DNA from: RUG11462 sp036308645
GTDB taxonomy: Bacteria > Bacillota > Clostridia > Oscillospirales > Acutalibacteraceae
Assembly (NCBI GenBank): GCA_036308645.1
Contig: JAXJVH010000018.1
Location: forward strand, 1-58,201
Reading direction: 5' to 3'
DNA: 58,201 nt
Of this stretch, positions 8,732-17,363 are shown one piece after another. The position numbers were made by a program, and so were the translations under genes. The notes under the pieces were generated by a model. It did not search any database. It saw only the letters and a list, made by a program, of their open reading frames with translations, and had not been told where the DNA came from. The stretch's first letter is position 1. Every line of letters begins with the position of its first letter.

Positions 8732-9325
8732 ATGAAAATTCTTTACAGTGATAAAGATATGGTTGTTATAATAAAGCCTGTCGGAATGGATTCGGAAAGA
8801 GAAGTTCCCGAAAGATTAAAAGAGCAAATCGGCGGAACGTTTTTTACTGTTCACCGTCTTGATAAAAATGTCGGCGGAGTTATGGTGTATGCACGAAATA
8901 AAGTTACAGCCGCCGCTTTGTCGAAAATAATTCAGCAGGGCGAAATGATAAAAGAATATGTAGCAAAGGTGCATAACACACCGCCTGAAAGCGGCGTGTT
9001 GGAGGACTTGTTGTTTAAAGACTCAAGAAAAAATAAGGTTTTTGTGGTAAAGCGTGAGCGAAAAGGCGTAAAGCAGGCAAAATTGGAGTACAAATTAATC
9101 AGAAACTATGAAGAAACCTCACTTGTACGTATTCGACTTTATACGGGGCGGTCGCATCAAATAAGAGTTCAGTTTGCGTCACGTGGATTTCCGTTGGTAG
9201 GCGACCGTAAATACGGCGCGAGGGATAACGCCGCTTCGCCTATGCTTTATTCCTGCAAACTCGAGTTTCCGTATAAAGATAAAACCGTAAGTTTTGAATA
9301 TTTACCCGATTGGGCGAAAGTTTAA
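8732..9325 (+). CDS. RluA-family pseudouridine synthase
   Basis: A 197-residue cytoplasmic protein. It has the catalytic motif HRLDKNVGG (Asp near residue 45) and the C-terminal signature GRSHQIRVQFASRGFPLVGDRKYG of RluA/RluC/RluD enzymes, which isomerise uridine in rRNA or tRNA. There is no S4 domain and the length is near the family minimum, as in the RluA/YjbO-type subgroup. The target base cannot be predicted. An AGGGG ribosome binding site precedes the ATG. Confidence 0.88.
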   Translation: MKILYSDKDMVVIIKPVGMDSEREVPERLKEQIGGTFFTVHRLDKNVGGVMVYARNKVTAAALSKIIQQGEMIKEYVAKVHNTPPESGVLEDLLFKDSRKNKVFVVKRERKGVKQAKLEYKLIRNYEETSLVRIRLYTGRSHQIRVQFASRGFPLVGDRKYGARDNAASPMLYSCKLEFPYKDKTVSFEYLPDWAKV

Positions 9326-9362
9326 AAGGATAAAAATTTATAAATACAGTCAGGAGAAATTT

Positions 9363-9968
9363 ATGCAAAAATTTAAACCGCTTGAATTAAAACCGTTATT
9401 ATTTAACATATTAAGAATTATTATAGGCGCGGTACTCGGATATATGGTATATTATTATGCACTTATGGAAGTTATTTCACTTTATAGCACCTTATCTCAA
9501 GAATTATATATTATTACAAGTATTGTAGCTTTAATTGCAAGTATAGCAGCGTGTATATTGCTTGTTTTTATTTTGAGCAAAGGAAAAATCAGCAAAAACG
9601 TTTTTTATGTAATCGCCGCAGTATATTTTTGCTTGCTTATACTTGTATTTTTCGGACGTCCTACGCTTGGCAGAACTGTATCGCTTAATATTTTTAATTC
9701 TGTAAAAGCATGTATGTCGTATTCCGAAACACTTTTGCAAACAATTCTTAATTTTATTATAGTTATTCCTTTGGCTTATTTTTTCAAAAATATCAGTTTT
9801 AAAAAATCTGCGATATTTTTTGCGGTAATTTCTGTATTAATCGAAGTTATTCAGTATATTTTAGCAAGAGGCGTTTTGGATTTACTTGATATAATTTGTT
9901 ATTTTGCAGGACTTACATTAGGATACTTTATTTTCAGAAAGTTAAAAATTGATTTTATAAAAGCATGA
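9363..9968 (+). CDS. VanZ-like membrane protein
   Basis: A 201-residue membrane protein with about five helices. The ATG at 9363 is preferred because CAGGAGAAA precedes it; longer in-frame versions would overlap the pseudouridine synthase gene. The C-terminal half has the VanZ pattern: a Glu-x-x-Gln in EVIQYILARGVLDLLDI followed by a Gly-rich helix. VanZ confers low-level teicoplanin resistance in Enterococcus, but most family members have no known role. A second VanZ-like protein lies at 55853-56338. Confidence 0.75.
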   Translation: MQKFKPLELKPLLFNILRIIIGAVLGYMVYYYALMEVISLYSTLSQELYIITSIVALIASIAACILLVFILSKGKISKNVFYVIAAVYFCLLILVFFGRPTLGRTVSLNIFNSVKACMSYSETLLQTILNFIIVIPLAYFFKNISFKKSAIFFAVISVLIEVIQYILARGVLDLLDIICYFAGLTLGYFIFRKLKIDFIKA

Positions 9969-9997
9969 TATTGAAAAATATTTATTAAAGCAAATTA

Positions 9998-10197
9998 GGT
10001 CCTTTTGCAAAAGTTGGGGTGTAGATTGGCTCCCTCTGACGAGGGAACTGTCGAGCGAAGCGAGACTGAGGGAGAGAAAAGCCAGAGCATATATATCTTT
10101 ATTCTTTCTCTCCCTCCGTCACGGCAAAGCCGCCGTGCCACCTCCCTCGTCAGAGGGAGGCGATAAGTGTTTAAACCCCAACATTAGGAATAGAACC
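9998..10197 (+). repeat. ~200-bp palindromic repeat with terminal inverted repeats (copy 2, complete)
   Basis: The ends match as imperfect 23-bp inverted repeats: the left end GGTCCT..GTTGGGGT and the complement of the right end GGTTCT..GTTGGGGT, each with a 9-base variable core. Inside lie hairpins TCCCTC/GAGGGA (10031-10046), a CACGGC..GCCGTG stem near 10120-10138 and CCTCCCTC/GAGGGAGG (10141-10160). There is no reading frame. GCAAATT occurs one base before the left end and directly after the right end, a possible target-site duplication. It resembles a non-autonomous MITE-type element, but no transposase source is in the window. Confidence 0.85.
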
Positions 10198-10218
10198 GCA
10201 AATTTATAAACAAAACAG

Positions 10219-10260
10219 AATCCCTGTTGTCATAAAGACAAACGGGGATTTTGCGTTTTT
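10219..10260 (+). terminator. Terminator-like hairpin downstream of the repeat
   Basis: The stem AATCCC(T)GTTGTC / GACAAACGGGGATT (one bulge, one wobble) is followed by TTGCGTTTTT. It lies between the repeat and the promoter of the radical SAM gene and may end the VanZ transcript. Confidence 0.65.
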
Positions 10261-10281
10261 GATGTATTTTTTATTCACCTG

Positions 10282-10310
10282 TTGAAAATTGTGCGAAAAT
10301 ATAGTAAAAT
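10282..10310 (+). promoter_or_regulatory. Promoter for the radical SAM gene pair
   Basis: TTGAAA (10282-10287) and TAAAAT (10305-10310) are separated by the optimal 17 bp, 35 bp before the start codon. Confidence 0.65.
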
Positions 10311-10345
10311 GTTAAACATATAAAATTTATAAAGGAAACAATAAT

Positions 10346-12205
10346 ATGACTGAAAAAGAACTTGATGTATTGTTAAAAGGCGTTCAAAAGCCCGGCCGTT
10401 ACACAGGCGGCGAACTTAACAGCGTTGTTAAGGATAAAGATAAGATAGCCGTGCGCTTTGCGTTTTGCTTTCCCGATACTTATGAGATAGGTATGTCGCA
10501 TCTTGGAATAAAAATCCTGTATTCGCTTATGAACGAGATGGAAGGCGTTTGGTGTGAACGCGCTTTTGCACCGTTGCCTGATATGGAAGCGAATATGAAA
10601 AAAGCAGGCGTAGGAGTATTCTGCCTTGAAAGCCTTGATGAATTAAAAGAATTTGATATAATCGGCTTTACTTTGCAGTATGAACTTTCTTATACCACAA
10701 TGTTGCACATGCTTAAAATTTCGGATATTCCGCTTTTTGCAAAGGACAGAACATCACTTCATAATTTGGTTGTTGCAGGCGGACCTTGTACTTGCAACTG
10801 CGAGCCGATTGCGGATTTTATAGACGTCGCTTTTTTAGGCGAGGGCGAGGAGTCAAACCCCGAATTTATTAAACTTTACAGAGAATATAAAAAAGCCGGC
10901 AAATCAAAAGCCGAATTTTTGCGAGCCGCGTCAAAAATCAACGGAATTTATATTCCTTCACTTTATGATGTTACTTATAATGACGACGGCACAGTTAAAG
11001 AAATTACGCCAAAGGACGGTGCGCCGAAAAGACCTAAAAAGTCGATTGTGCAGGATCTTGACAATATGTATTTCCCCGATAAATTCGTAGTGCCTTATAT
11101 CAGCACCGTTTTTGACAGGTCTACCGCCGAAGTTTTCAGAGGTTGTATCAGAGGTTGCCGTTTTTGTCAGGCGGGTATGATGAGTCGACCTGTCAGAGAA
11201 AAATCGCCCGAATTGGTATCTAAACAGGCTAAAGCCATCTGCGATTCAACAGGATATGACGAGGTTTCTTTATGTTCGCTTTCAACAAGCGATTTCACAA
11301 GAATAGAGGAACTGCTTAACGATATGCTCGATTGGACCGAAAAAGAAAAAATTAATATTTCTTTACCGTCGATGCGTATAGACGCATTCAGTCCCGAACT
11401 GCTTGAAAAAATCTCAAAGGTTAGAAAATCGGGACTTACCTTTGCGCCCGAGGCAGGCTCACAACGAATGAGAAACGTTATAAACAAAAACCTTGATGAA
11501 GATGTGATTTTAAAATCCTGCCTTACCGCTTTTGAGGGCGGTCATACTTCGGTTAAACTTTATTTTATGATGGGACTGCCTACCGAAACAATGGAGGATA
11601 TTAAGGCTATCGGCGATTTGGCGCAAAAAATTGTCGACCTTTATTACAATATGCCGAACAAACCTAAAGGCAAAGGCGTTCAGGTATCGGTTTCGCTTGC
11701 AACGTTTGTTCCAAAACCCCATACTCCGTTTCAATGGCATCCGCAGGATAAACTTGAACTTGTGCGTGAAAAACAACAAGCGTTAATAGAGCATATAACT
11801 TCAAGAAAAATTCAGGTTTCCTGGCATGAGAGCAAGACCTCGCTTTTGGAAGCGGTGTTGGCAAGAGGCGACAGACGTCTTTCTGCGGTGCTTAAAGAAT
11901 TAGCCGACGAGGGCTGTAACCTTGACGCGTGGGACGAGTATTTGCAGTATGATAAATGGGAAAAAGCGTTTGAAAACGCAGGACTTTGTATGGAATTTTA
12001 CGCAAACCGTCAGCGTGAATATGATGAAGTGCTTCCGTGGGAACACATGGATTACGGCATTACCAAAAACTTTTTAGTTCGTGAAATGGAAAAGGCTTTG
12101 CGTGCCGAAACCACCGAAAACTGCCGTGAAAAATGTGCAGGTTGCGGAGCAAATACTATACTTGAAAGGAGTACCGACTGTGCGAAATGTAAGGTTAATT
12201 TATAA
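10346..12205 (+). CDS. TIGR03960-family radical SAM protein
   Basis: A 619-residue protein. An N-terminal B12-binding-like Rossmann region (about 25-190; motif CNCEPIADFIDVAFLGEGEE) precedes a radical SAM barrel with the 4Fe-4S cysteines in CIRGCRFC near residue 270. A C-terminal cysteine-rich tail (CREKCAGCGANTILERSTDCAKC) could bind a further metal. The family is defined bioinformatically and is usually next to, or fused with, the TIGR03936 protein, which overlaps its 3' end here. An rRNA or tRNA modification role has been suspected from its ribosomal neighbours, but the substrate is unknown. KGNNN-type AAAGGAAAC precedes the ATG. Confidence 0.85.
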   Translation: MTEKELDVLLKGVQKPGRYTGGELNSVVKDKDKIAVRFAFCFPDTYEIGMSHLGIKILYSLMNEMEGVWCERAFAPLPDMEANMKKAGVGVFCLESLDELKEFDIIGFTLQYELSYTTMLHMLKISDIPLFAKDRTSLHNLVVAGGPCTCNCEPIADFIDVAFLGEGEESNPEFIKLYREYKKAGKSKAEFLRAASKINGIYIPSLYDVTYNDDGTVKEITPKDGAPKRPKKSIVQDLDNMYFPDKFVVPYISTVFDRSTAEVFRGCIRGCRFCQAGMMSRPVREKSPELVSKQAKAICDSTGYDEVSLCSLSTSDFTRIEELLNDMLDWTEKEKINISLPSMRIDAFSPELLEKISKVRKSGLTFAPEAGSQRMRNVINKNLDEDVILKSCLTAFEGGHTSVKLYFMMGLPTETMEDIKAIGDLAQKIVDLYYNMPNKPKGKGVQVSVSLATFVPKPHTPFQWHPQDKLELVREKQQALIEHITSRKIQVSWHESKTSLLEAVLARGDRRLSAVLKELADEGCNLDAWDEYLQYDKWEKAFENAGLCMEFYANRQREYDEVLPWEHMDYGITKNFLVREMEKALRAETTENCREKCAGCGANTILERSTDCAKCKVNL

Positions 12206-12827
12206 AAAACAGGGCAGAGCAAAATATATTTCTCACCTTGATATAAACCGTTTATTCAGCAGGGTTTTAAAGCGTTCGGGACTTCCTGTTTGGTACACGC
12301 AAGGCTTTAATCCGCATATTAACACCGTTTTTGCGTTGCCGCTTTCTTTAGGCTATGTAAGTGAATATGACATCTGCGATTTTCGTATTACAGACGAGAG
12401 CATATCAAATGAAAAAGCGGCTGATATTCTGCGCCGGGCTTTTCCCGAGAGCATTGAAGTGGTAAATATTATTGATCCGGTTATGAATATAAAAGAGTTG
12501 GCGTTTGCGGAATTCACCGTTAATGTAGACTGCGACAGAGAAAATGCTTTGAAACTCAAAGATTTTTTTGAAGCCGATGAAATTATTGTTGAAAAGACTA
12601 CAAAGAAAAAACAGACAAAAAGTTTTGATGTAAAGCCTAAAATCAAAAGATTTGATATTTGCGATACAGATGAGGGTGTTTCGGTTAAACTGTTATTGCC
12701 TTGCTCCTGTGAAGAAAATATCAATCCGTCTATTATTTTTGAAAAAGGCTGGGAAAAAACGGATTTTGAGATTTCAAGCGTTGTAAGAGGTAAATTGTTC
12801 GACAAAAATATGCAGTTATTTCATTGA
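12180..12827 (+). CDS. TIGR03936 / DUF2344 radical-SAM-linked protein
   Basis: A 215-residue protein starting at GTG 12180, with AAAGGA 9 bp upstream. This places its start 26 bp inside the radical SAM gene, so the two are probably translationally coupled. The N-terminus matches the family pattern: RLIYKKQGRAKYISHLDINRLFSRVLKRSGLP and YTQGFNPH. The family always accompanies TIGR03960 and in some actinobacteria is fused to it, so it probably forms part of the same enzyme. An earlier in-frame start would overlap the neighbour far more and adds residues not seen in the family. Confidence 0.85.
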   Translation: MRNVRLIYKKQGRAKYISHLDINRLFSRVLKRSGLPVWYTQGFNPHINTVFALPLSLGYVSEYDICDFRITDESISNEKAADILRRAFPESIEVVNIIDPVMNIKELAFAEFTVNVDCDRENALKLKDFFEADEIIVEKTTKKKQTKSFDVKPKIKRFDICDTDEGVSVKLLLPCSCEENINPSIIFEKGWEKTDFEISSVVRGKLFDKNMQLFH

Positions 12828-12852
12828 CAAACAGTCGGTATAATGTTATAAT
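12824..12852 (+). promoter_or_regulatory. Consensus promoter for the yicC-remA-gmk-rpoZ operon
   Basis: A perfect TTGACA (12824-12829), 17 bp, and a perfect TATAAT (12847-12852). The -35 box overlaps the stop codon of the preceding gene, so the operon is driven separately from the radical SAM pair. Confidence 0.85.
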
Positions 12853-12887
12853 AAAATTTACAAAATTCATAGAAATGTGGGTTAATA

Positions 12888-13766
12888 ATGATAAAAAGTA
12901 TGACCGGCTACGGTCGATGCAGTGAAACTGTTGAGAATATGGAAATTACCGCTGAAATCAAGGCGGTTAATCACAGATATTTTGAATTTTCTTCAAGAGT
13001 TCCTCGACAGTTCGGCTTTCTTGATGAAAAAATCAAGCAGTATGTTAAGGATAGAATAAGCAGGGGAAAAACCGAGGTATATATCTCCATAAATATGCTT
13101 GACAGCGACGCAGTCGCAGTTGAGGTTAACCGTCCTTTGGCAAAAGCGTATGTTGACGCATTAAGAGAGATGAAAAACGAATATTCTCTTGAGGGCGAAA
13201 TCAAAGCGATTGATATTGCAAGATTTTCCGATGTTTTAACGGTTCGCAAGGAAGAACAGGACGAAGAAGCGATTTTTGAGGCGGTAAAATCCGTCCTTTC
13301 AAAAGCGGTTGACGCTTTTATCGAAATGCGTCTTACCGAGGGTAAAAAAATGCGTGACGATATAGTTTCAAGATGCGATACTATTTTGCAATATGTAGCG
13401 CAGATTGAAGAAAAGTCGGGCGAATCGGTTAAGGCTTACAGAGAACGTCTTGAAGAAAAAATGAGAGAGTTATTGGGCGACGTTCATATTGATGAACAGC
13501 GCTTGCTTACCGAAACCGCTATTTTTGCCGATAAGGTTGCCGTTGATGAAGAAACAGTAAGACTTAAAAGCCATATCGAGCAACTTAAAAGTATGGTAAA
13601 CTCCGATGAGCCTGTCGGCAGAAAGATTGATTTTTTGGTTCAGGAAATGAACAGAGAAGCCAATACAACAGGTTCAAAATGTTCGGATATTGAAATTACC
13701 AAAATCGTTGTCGAGATAAAATCCGAAATTGAAAAAATAAGAGAACAAATTCAGAATATTGAGTAA
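12888..13766 (+). CDS. yicC: YicC/YloC family endoribonuclease
   Basis: A 292-residue protein. It opens with the family signature MIKSMTGYG followed by EIKAVNHRYFEFSSRVPR and closes with QEMNREANTTGSKCSDIEITKIVVEIKSEIEKIREQIQNIE, the conserved DUF1732 end with a helical oligomerisation region. E. coli YicC is a hexameric endoribonuclease that affects sRNA stability. The gene directly precedes remA and gmk, as yloC does in B. subtilis. Full length for the family. Confidence 0.9.
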   Translation: MIKSMTGYGRCSETVENMEITAEIKAVNHRYFEFSSRVPRQFGFLDEKIKQYVKDRISRGKTEVYISINMLDSDAVAVEVNRPLAKAYVDALREMKNEYSLEGEIKAIDIARFSDVLTVRKEEQDEEAIFEAVKSVLSKAVDAFIEMRLTEGKKMRDDIVSRCDTILQYVAQIEEKSGESVKAYRERLEEKMRELLGDVHIDEQRLLTETAIFADKVAVDEETVRLKSHIEQLKSMVNSDEPVGRKIDFLVQEMNREANTTGSKCSDIEITKIVVEIKSEIEKIREQIQNIE

Positions 13767-13770
13767 AAAT

Positions 13771-14016
13771 ATGAAACTTATTAATATTGGGTTTGGAAAT
13801 TTAATAAATTCCGATAGAATTTTAACGGTGCTTTCTCCTGATTCTGCGCCTGCAAAGCGAATTATAGCCGACGCCAAGGCTCAAAAAAGGCTTATTGACG
13901 CAACTCAAGGCAGAAAAACCGAGTCGGTTATCATTACCGATTCTGACCATATAGTTTTAAGTTATCTTCAAAGCGAAGATATTTTAAATAGAAACAATCA
14001 GACAGAAGAGGGTTAA
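13771..14016 (+). CDS. remA: RemA-like DNA-binding regulator (DUF370)
   Basis: An 81-residue protein beginning MKLINIGFGN, with RIIADAKAQKRLIDATQGRKT and VIITDSDHIVLS, the conserved blocks of DUF370/RemA. B. subtilis RemA binds DNA as an oligomer and activates matrix and osmoprotection genes; whether it does so here is unknown. The ATG at 13771 lies 4 bp after the yicC stop codon and has only a weak ribosome binding site, so translation is probably coupled. Its place between yicC and gmk matches the Firmicutes order. Confidence 0.88.
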   Translation: MKLINIGFGNLINSDRILTVLSPDSAPAKRIIADAKAQKRLIDATQGRKTESVIITDSDHIVLSYLQSEDILNRNNQTEEG

Positions 14017-14028
14017 AAAAGGATTAAT

Positions 14029-14652
14029 ATGAGAAAAGGAAGTCTTTTTATTTTTTCAGGTCCTTCGGGAATAGGCAAGGACACGGTTTTAAAGGAAGTT
14101 ATGAACTCAAGCGATAATATCAGGCTTTCAATTTCATCTATCACAAGAGAAATGAGAGACGGCGAAATTGAGGGCGAAAAGTATCATTTTGTATCCCGTG
14201 AAGAATTTGAAGAAATGATAAATAAAAAAGAATTGCTTGAATATAATGAGTATATCGGCAATTTTTACGGTACTCCTAAAGCGCCTGTTGTTGATTGGAT
14301 GAACAAAGGTTACGATGTCATTCTTGAAATTGATGTAAACGGAGCATTTAAGGTTAAAAAGAAAATGCCGGAGGCTGTAATGGTGTTTATGCTTCCGAAA
14401 TCTATTGACGTTCTTCGTCACAGACTTGAAAAAAGAGGAACGGAATCGCCGGAAACTATTGAAAAAAGACTTCGTCAGGCGGCAAGAGAAATTACTTTTG
14501 CACCTGAATATGACTATGTGTTTTTCAATGACGACCTTGAAACAGCGGTTAATGATTTAAAGTCAATTATAAGAGCAAACGCTCTTTTAAATGAAAATAT
14601 GAAAGAAAATTACGGAAAGGTGATTGACGATGCTAAATCCATCGATTGGTAA
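14029..14652 (+). CDS. gmk: Guanylate kinase
   Basis: A 207-residue enzyme phosphorylating GMP to GDP. The P-loop reads GPSGIGKDT (residues 10-18). The usual Ser/Gly/Ala before the final Thr is Asp here, a variant worth noting but keeping the essential Lys. GMP-binding segments follow: SISSITREMRDGEIEGEKYHFVSREEF and the Tyr-containing EYNEYIGNFYGTP. The lid region R-HRLEKRGTESPETIEKRL is intact. The rpoZ start codon lies 23 bp inside its 3' end. Confidence 0.93.
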   Translation: MRKGSLFIFSGPSGIGKDTVLKEVMNSSDNIRLSISSITREMRDGEIEGEKYHFVSREEFEEMINKKELLEYNEYIGNFYGTPKAPVVDWMNKGYDVILEIDVNGAFKVKKKMPEAVMVFMLPKSIDVLRHRLEKRGTESPETIEKRLRQAAREITFAPEYDYVFFNDDLETAVNDLKSIIRANALLNENMKENYGKVIDDAKSIDW

Positions 14653-14803
14653 ACTTATTAACGGTTACGAAAGCAGATATCAGCTTGTAACAGATATTGC
14701 GAAACTCGCACGACATATTTCAGAACAGGCGGATGAAGATGGCACAGTTTTGAAAGAAAAGCCTGTAAGTACCGCAATTGATGAAATTGCAGAAAGATTA
14801 TAG
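14630..14803 (+). CDS. rpoZ: RNA polymerase omega subunit
   Basis: A 57-residue protein that overlaps the end of gmk by 23 bp in another frame. GGAAAGG lies 9 bp before its ATG. It carries the omega signature: RYQLVTDIAKLARHI and EKPVSTAIDEIAERL. Omega is a small chaperone-like subunit that helps assemble the beta' subunit. It is at the short end for Firmicutes omega, which average about 65-70 residues. A terminator follows within 10 bp. Confidence 0.93.
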   Translation: MLNPSIGKLINGYESRYQLVTDIAKLARHISEQADEDGTVLKEKPVSTAIDEIAERL

Positions 14804-14810
14804 TTTTTTC

Positions 14811-14849
14811 AAAGTCAGGGTGTTTCGCCCTGACTTTTGATGCTTTTTA
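14811..14849 (+). terminator. Terminator after rpoZ
   Basis: A perfect 10-bp stem AAAGTCAGGG/CCCTGACTTT with a 7-base loop, followed by a weak T-rich tract (TGATGCTTTTT). It separates rpoZ from priA, where B. subtilis has coaBC. Confidence 0.75.
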
Positions 14850-14875
14850 AGAAGTTTTATTAAGGAGGGAACGGA

Positions 14876-17338
14876 TTGGGAAAAATCACTTTAGCAAGCG
14901 TTTTTGTAGAGAAAACCACAATAAATTTTGATAAAGCGTTTAGTTATTCCGTTCCTTTTGATATGGCTGAAAATGTGTTTGTCGGTCAGCGTGTTTTAGT
15001 GCCGTTTGGCAAAGGAAACCGAAAAAGGCAGGGAATTATTACCGAGATAAAACAGGTTGACGACATAAACCAAAATGCGTATAAGCCTGTGTTTGAACTT
15101 GTTGATAAGCGTAGGTTGGTAACTGAAGAAATGCTAAAAATGTGCAAGTTTATGTCGGACAGATACTTTTGCACTTTTTTTGAAGTGCTAAAGCCTATGC
15201 TTCCGCTTGGAATTAACGTTAAAGTTGTAAAATCTTTTGTGCTGAAAACGGCTTATGACGAGATTGATATGTCGGATTTATCGGATGATGAAAGGCTTAT
15301 TGTAAAAACCATTGCCAATGCCAAAGGCGAAGTTAAGCAAAGTAAAATTTTAGATATTCTCGGCATTGAAAACGAGGGCGTTTTTGATAATCTTATAGAG
15401 AAAAATATTATAGAAACACTTGAAAATTCAGTCAGAAGAGTAGGCGACGCCTCGGTAAAAACAGTGCGTTTGCCCGATGAATTTTCGGAAGAAGATTTGT
15501 CCGATTACACGCCGAAACAAGCGCAGGTTGCAAGGTTTTTATTAGAATGCGGAAATGCTTCAATAAAAGAGGTTTCTTATTTTACGGGCGTTTCCGTTAC
15601 GACGATTAATTCAATGATAAATAAGGGCAGACTTTTGTGCTTTGACGTTCAGGTTATGCGCTCGCCGTATGAAATTTCGCAAAAAGGCGAAATGACTCCG
15701 ATTAAACTTACAGCCGAACAGCAAAAAGCATTTGATTTAATAAAAAGTGATATGCAGTCGGCTGAAAACGGAAAAGCGGGACTTCTTTTCGGAGTTACCG
15801 GTTCGGGCAAAACGCAAGTGTTTTTGAGGGCGATTGACGAATGTTTGTTGCAGGGAAAAAACGCAATCGTAATGGTACCTGAAATTGCTCTTACACCGCA
15901 AACTATGAGCATTTTTTCAAAAAGATACGGTAAAAAAATCGCAATTTTTCATTCTGCGATGAGTCTCGGCGCTCGTACCGATGAATGGAAAAGAGTTGAA
16001 TCTGGCGAGGCGAGAATTGCTATCGGTACTCGTTCGGCGGTTTTTGCGCCGATGGATAATATCGGGCTGATTATAATGGACGAGGAGCAGGAGCATACCT
16101 ATAAATCCGAAAGTTCGCCCCGTTTTCACGCGCGTGATATTGCAAAATTCAGATGTAAATATCATAACTGCCTGTTTCTAATGGCTTCGGCAACACCGAG
16201 CGTTGAAACCTACAGCCTTGCAAAATCAGGTTTTTACTCGCTTTATACGCTTAAAAACCGCTACGGCAACGTAACTTTGCCAAAGGTTAAAACCGCTAAT
16301 ATGAAAGAGCAGTATAAAAAAGGCAATTTCGGTATTTTCAGCGATATTTTATGTGAAGATTTGAAAAAAACGCTTGAAAACAAAAAACAGGCTATAATAT
16401 TGCTTAACCGACGAGGTTATCAGGTAGTCGTTACCTGCACCAACTGCGGAGCGGTAAGGCAATGTCCTAATTGCAGTATTTCAATGACCTATCACACCGC
16501 TAATAACCGAATGATGTGTCATTATTGCGGTTATTCCGAAGAATATACCGAAAAATGTAAAATTTGCGGTGAGAAAAATGTCAGGCTTTCCGGCTTCGGC
16601 ACTCAAAAAGCGCAAGAGGAACTGCAGACGATTTTTCCTGCAATGCGTATACTTCGTATGGACGCCGACACCACTATGACAAGGTTTTCGCACGAGAAAA
16701 AACTGACCGCTTTTAAAAACGGCGAGTATGACGTTATGATAGGAACGCAGATGGTTGCAAAAGGTCTTGATTTTCCGAACGTTACATTAGTCGGCGTAAT
16801 CAATGCCGACCAACTGCTTTACGGCAATGATTACAGGGGATATGAAAAGACTTTTTCTCTGTTGACTCAAGTAATAGGGCGCTCGGGCAGAAGCGAAGAG
16901 GGAACGGCGGTTATTCAGACAATCGCTCCCGATAATGAGATTATTTCGCTCTCGGCGGCGCAGGATTATGAGGAATTTTTTGAAACCGAGATAATGCAAA
17001 GAAAAATTTTAACCTATCCGCCGTACTGTGATTTATGTGTAGTCGGTTTTTCGGGAGTTTTAAAGGAAAAAACTTTCGAGTGCGCTGAAAATTTCTTTTG
17101 CAATCTAAAAAAGCACATTGAAGCGGATTATAAAGATTTAAAGGTGATAGTTTTAGGGCCGAGTCCCTGCAATATTCCGAAAATCAGCAATAAATACCGT
17201 TTCAGGCTTATAATAAAATGTAAAAACAGCAAGCGGTTTCGCGAACTTGTTTTAAAAACTTTGAAAGAAACAGGAAAAAATATCAAGTATAAAAACGTAT
17301 CGGTTTTCGCCGATATTAACCCTGAAAATATAATTTAA
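14876..17338 (+). CDS. priA: Primosomal protein N' (PriA helicase)
   Basis: An 820-residue 3'-to-5' helicase for replication restart. The start is TTG at 14876, supported by a strong AAGGAGGG site 6 bp upstream. It has the N-terminal fork-binding domain, Walker A GVTGSGKT (about 306-313) and Walker B DEEQEHTYK. Eight zinc-binding cysteines (TNCGAVRQCPNC to CHYCGY and CKICG) and the SGFGTQKAQEEL and QVIGRSGRS helicase motifs follow. No residue known to be essential is missing. The region between rpoZ and priA has no clear promoter. Confidence 0.95.
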   Translation: MGKITLASVFVEKTTINFDKAFSYSVPFDMAENVFVGQRVLVPFGKGNRKRQGIITEIKQVDDINQNAYKPVFELVDKRRLVTEEMLKMCKFMSDRYFCTFFEVLKPMLPLGINVKVVKSFVLKTAYDEIDMSDLSDDERLIVKTIANAKGEVKQSKILDILGIENEGVFDNLIEKNIIETLENSVRRVGDASVKTVRLPDEFSEEDLSDYTPKQAQVARFLLECGNASIKEVSYFTGVSVTTINSMINKGRLLCFDVQVMRSPYEISQKGEMTPIKLTAEQQKAFDLIKSDMQSAENGKAGLLFGVTGSGKTQVFLRAIDECLLQGKNAIVMVPEIALTPQTMSIFSKRYGKKIAIFHSAMSLGARTDEWKRVESGEARIAIGTRSAVFAPMDNIGLIIMDEEQEHTYKSESSPRFHARDIAKFRCKYHNCLFLMASATPSVETYSLAKSGFYSLYTLKNRYGNVTLPKVKTANMKEQYKKGNFGIFSDILCEDLKKTLENKKQAIILLNRRGYQVVVTCTNCGAVRQCPNCSISMTYHTANNRMMCHYCGYSEEYTEKCKICGEKNVRLSGFGTQKAQEELQTIFPAMRILRMDADTTMTRFSHEKKLTAFKNGEYDVMIGTQMVAKGLDFPNVTLVGVINADQLLYGNDYRGYEKTFSLLTQVIGRSGRSEEGTAVIQTIAPDNEIISLSAAQDYEEFFETEIMQRKILTYPPYCDLCVVGFSGVLKEKTFECAENFFCNLKKHIEADYKDLKVIVLGPSPCNIPKISNKYRFRLIIKCKNSKRFRELVLKTLKETGKNIKYKNVSVFADINPENII

Positions 17339-17363
17339 ACAAATAAGTATAAGGAGCAATAAT

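Noticed and set aside
9363..9968. VanZ-like genes as a glycopeptide resistance cluster
   Set aside because: No vanHAX-type genes nearby; the two VanZ-like genes are far apart and in unrelated operons.
12353..12805. 150-codon minus-strand frame opposite the TIGR03936 gene
   Set aside because: Antisense shadow; the plus-strand protein has clear family motifs and coupling to its neighbour.
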